Source: an uncultured Neomegalonema sp.
GTDB taxonomy: Bacteria > Pseudomonadota > Alphaproteobacteria > Rhodobacterales > Rhodobacteraceae
Direction: 5' to 3'
Length of the DNA: 64,000 bases
NCBI GenBank assembly: GCA_937990185.1
Contig: CALKBI010000041.1
Location: 1-64,000 of the forward strand
Shown: piece after piece, positions 62,442-64,000 of the stretch
Layout: each line of letters opens with the position of its first letter
Numbering within the stretch: position 1 is the stretch's first letter
Notes under the pieces: generated by a model
The model's database searches: none
What the model saw: the letters and a program-made list of their open reading frames with translations, nothing else
What the model was told of the DNA's origin: nothing
Program-made: the position numbers and the translations under genes

Positions 62442-63248
62442 TTACGCAGCGGTTTTCAGACACCGCGTTATTGTCTCTGAAAGATCCGCGCGTTGGCGCG
62501 CATAAGCGATTGTTGCCTCCAACATGCCGCCGGGATTGCCGCAATCATAGCGATCACCACCAAAACGATACCCTGTCAGACCTTGGCGATTAATGTCACC
62601 TGCGAGGGCGTCTGTTAGTTGGATCTCTCCGCCGTTGCCGCGTTCTTGGGTCGCAAGTCTATCGAAGATACTGGTGTTAAGAATATACCGACCAACCACA
62701 GCAAGCTGTGACGGGGCATCTTTCGGGTCGGGTTTTTCTACGATGCCTTTTGCCGATATTTTTGATCCTTCGGTGTGATGAGGATCAATAACGCCGTATC
62801 GACTGGTATCTTCAAGGGCGACATTTTCGACGGCGATGAGGTTCGGGCCATTACGCTCTCGGGCGTTGGCCATCTGAGGTAAGCACCCTGTTGAACCGAA
62901 GATAAGATCATCCGGGAGGATGACGCCAAATTCCTGATCACGGACGTAATCACGCGCGCAGAGAACCGCATGTCCAAGGCCGAGCGCTTCCGGTTGGTTG
63001 ACCACGGTGACGTGGCAATCTGCGGCCACACCGGGCAAGCCGACATAGGTTGCGATGCCGGGTTTGTCTTCACTGCTGATGAAGACAAGATTTTCTGCAC
63101 CCGCATTTACGGCTTCTTCTATGGCAAATTGGAGCAAAGGCTTCTCGATGACGGGAAGCAGTTCTTTTGGCGTTGCAAGCGTGGCCGGGCGAAAGCGCGT
63201 GCCTTGACCTGCAACGGGGAAGACGACAGTTTTGAGAGGGTTTTGCAT
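62442..63248 (-). CDS. galU: UTP-glucose-1-phosphate uridylyltransferase
   Basis: The 268-residue enzyme makes UDP-glucose, the sugar donor for exopolysaccharide. The nucleotide-binding GQGTRFRPATLATPKELLPV (about 14-33), the VEKP motif and GGEIQLTDAL near the C terminus are GalU marks. It lies between the sugar transferase and the phosphorelay genes on the same strand. Confidence 0.93.
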   Translation of the reverse strand: MQNPLKTVVFPVAGQGTRFRPATLATPKELLPVIEKPLLQFAIEEAVNAGAENLVFISSEDKPGIATYVGLPGVAADCHVTVVNQPEALGLGHAVLCARDYVRDQEFGVILPDDLIFGSTGCLPQMANARERNGPNLIAVENVALEDTSRYGVIDPHHTEGSKISAKGIVEKPDPKDAPSQLAVVGRYILNTSIFDRLATQERGNGGEIQLTDALAGDINRQGLTGYRFGGDRYDCGNPGGMLEATIAYARQRADLSETITRCLKTAA

Positions 63249-63357
63249 GGTGGATAGCCTATTTTCTTGAATATTTCAGATCTTGGTGCAGCGGAATTTC
63301 ACGCCAGGGGTCGCGCGAAATCCCACTTTGGAAGCTCTCGGCGGGATGCAAATCGTT

Positions 63358-63975
63358 CTAATATGCGCCGCGCCTTGAGATGATTGCGAGGGGTGTCAGC
63401 AAGATGATTGCGATGTCGAGGAGTAGCGACCGGGACCGCAGGTAAGCGACATCGAGATCAACTTGTTTGTTGAACTTGAGGTCTGCACGGCCAGAAATCT
63501 GCCAAAGGCACGTAATGCCGGGTGCGCCTTTTAACCGTTCATTCTCGCGTTCGGAGTAACGGTTTACTTCTGCCGGAAGTGCGGGGCGGGGGCCGACTAA
63601 TGACATCTCCCCTTTGAGGACATTGATCAGTTGCGGAAGCTCGTCCATGGATGTTGTGCGAAGGATTTTACCCATGCGGGTGACACGCGGATCGTTTGTC
63701 ATTTTAAAACACACATCGTCGCGGTCGCTGTCTTTACGGATTTGAGCGAGCCTTGCTTCTGCGTCCGTATGCATTGAGCGGAACTTGATCATTTTGAAAG
63801 GTTGGCCGTTTTCACCAATGCGGGTTTGTGTGAAGAATGCATCGCCTTTGCTTTCCGCGCGGATCGCGAGGGAGGCGGCAAAAAAGAAAGGCGATAGGAG
63901 TGCGAGAGCTGTGCCGGAGATCAACAGGTCAAGGGCGCGTTTGCTGATCCTGTAGGCGCTAATTTTTGGCGGCAT
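63358..63975 (-). CDS. Undecaprenyl-phosphate sugar transferase (ExoY/WcaJ type), start uncertain
   Basis: About 205 residues of a monotopic phosphoglycosyl transferase that starts exopolysaccharide repeat units on undecaprenyl phosphate. One N-terminal hydrophobic segment (about 15-37) precedes the core: MIKFRSMHTDAEARL, RTTSMDELPQLINVLKGEMSLVGPRP (DE catalytic pair) and PGITCLWQISGR. The frame stays open upstream of the ATG at 63975 to the window edge, so the true start may lie outside. Confidence 0.9.
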   Translation of the reverse strand: MPPKISAYRISKRALDLLISGTALALLSPFFFAASLAIRAESKGDAFFTQTRIGENGQPFKMIKFRSMHTDAEARLAQIRKDSDRDDVCFKMTNDPRVTRMGKILRTTSMDELPQLINVLKGEMSLVGPRPALPAEVNRYSERENERLKGAPGITCLWQISGRADLKFNKQVDLDVAYLRSRSLLLDIAIILLTPLAIISRRGAY

Positions 63976-64000
63976 GGCATTACGGGCGGCGCGAAAAATG

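Overview
The window looks like chromosomal DNA of an alphaproteobacterium of the Rhodobacteraceae/Roseobacter type. This is inferred from gene content, with no database search: a probable sulfolactate lyase (SuyAB), a Smo-type polyol ABC operon with mannitol dehydrogenase, the lipid A/Kdo block cysQ - DUF4170 - acyltransferase - waaA - lpxK, TRAP and Liv transporters, soxYZB, a non-pyrrolysine MttB homologue and DUF2937. Genes are dense and many overlap by 1-8 bases (ATGA/TAATG junctions), so several blocks are probable operons.

Layout. 1-3.5 kb: SuyAB with a divergent GntR regulator, a fluoroacetate-dehalogenase-type hydrolase and a DDAH. 3.5-10.6 kb: GNAT, CDF exporter, flavin reductase, FAD oxidoreductase, PmbA, CysQ. 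Between the oxidoreductase and pmbA sits an insertion of about 1.3 kb with two small genes (a two-helix membrane protein and a WYL-like/TerB-like protein). It is flanked by a 338-bp direct repeat of the oxidoreductase/pmbA junction. All four coding differences between the repeat copies are synonymous, which suggests that a second allele arrived by single-crossover integration. 10.6-15.9 kb: MarC and envelope genes (DUF4170, acyltransferase, WaaA, LpxK, a small outer-membrane barrel, DUF2937). 16.2-20.5 kb: mmsA, tRNA-Ser(UGA) followed by a decayed tyrosine integrase, and a Na/Pi cotransporter. 20.7-28.7 kb: a polyol operon on the minus strand (binding protein, two permeases, ATPase, mannitol-type dehydrogenase, fructokinase) with a ROK repressor and a palindromic operator candidate. 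28.9-32.2 kb: esterase, MttB homologue, SecG, orphan Flp pilin. 32.3-38.5 kb: a complete branched-chain amino-acid-type ABC system with an embedded AEC carrier. 38.6-43.2 kb: a TRAP transporter joined to malonyl-CoA synthetase, suggesting malonate use. 44.1-46.6 kb: soxYZB without soxXA or soxCD. 46.6-52.8 kb: ArsC-like reductase, uronate dehydrogenase, 3-hydroxybutyryl-CoA dehydrogenase, two YceI proteins with a cytochrome b561, a TlpA thioredoxin and ArgH.

52.8-64 kb: an exopolysaccharide locus on the minus strand: sugar transferase, GalU, a degenerate histidine kinase, a hybrid kinase with Hpt, an NtrC-type sigma-54 activator, a VanZ-Wza fusion, a Wzz/GumC protein and a polymerase/ligase. 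The regions upstream of the kinase operon and of the export operon share two sequence elements, and each has a sigma-54-like -24/-12 element downstream of them. This points to a self-regulated sigma-54 switch controlling polysaccharide export.
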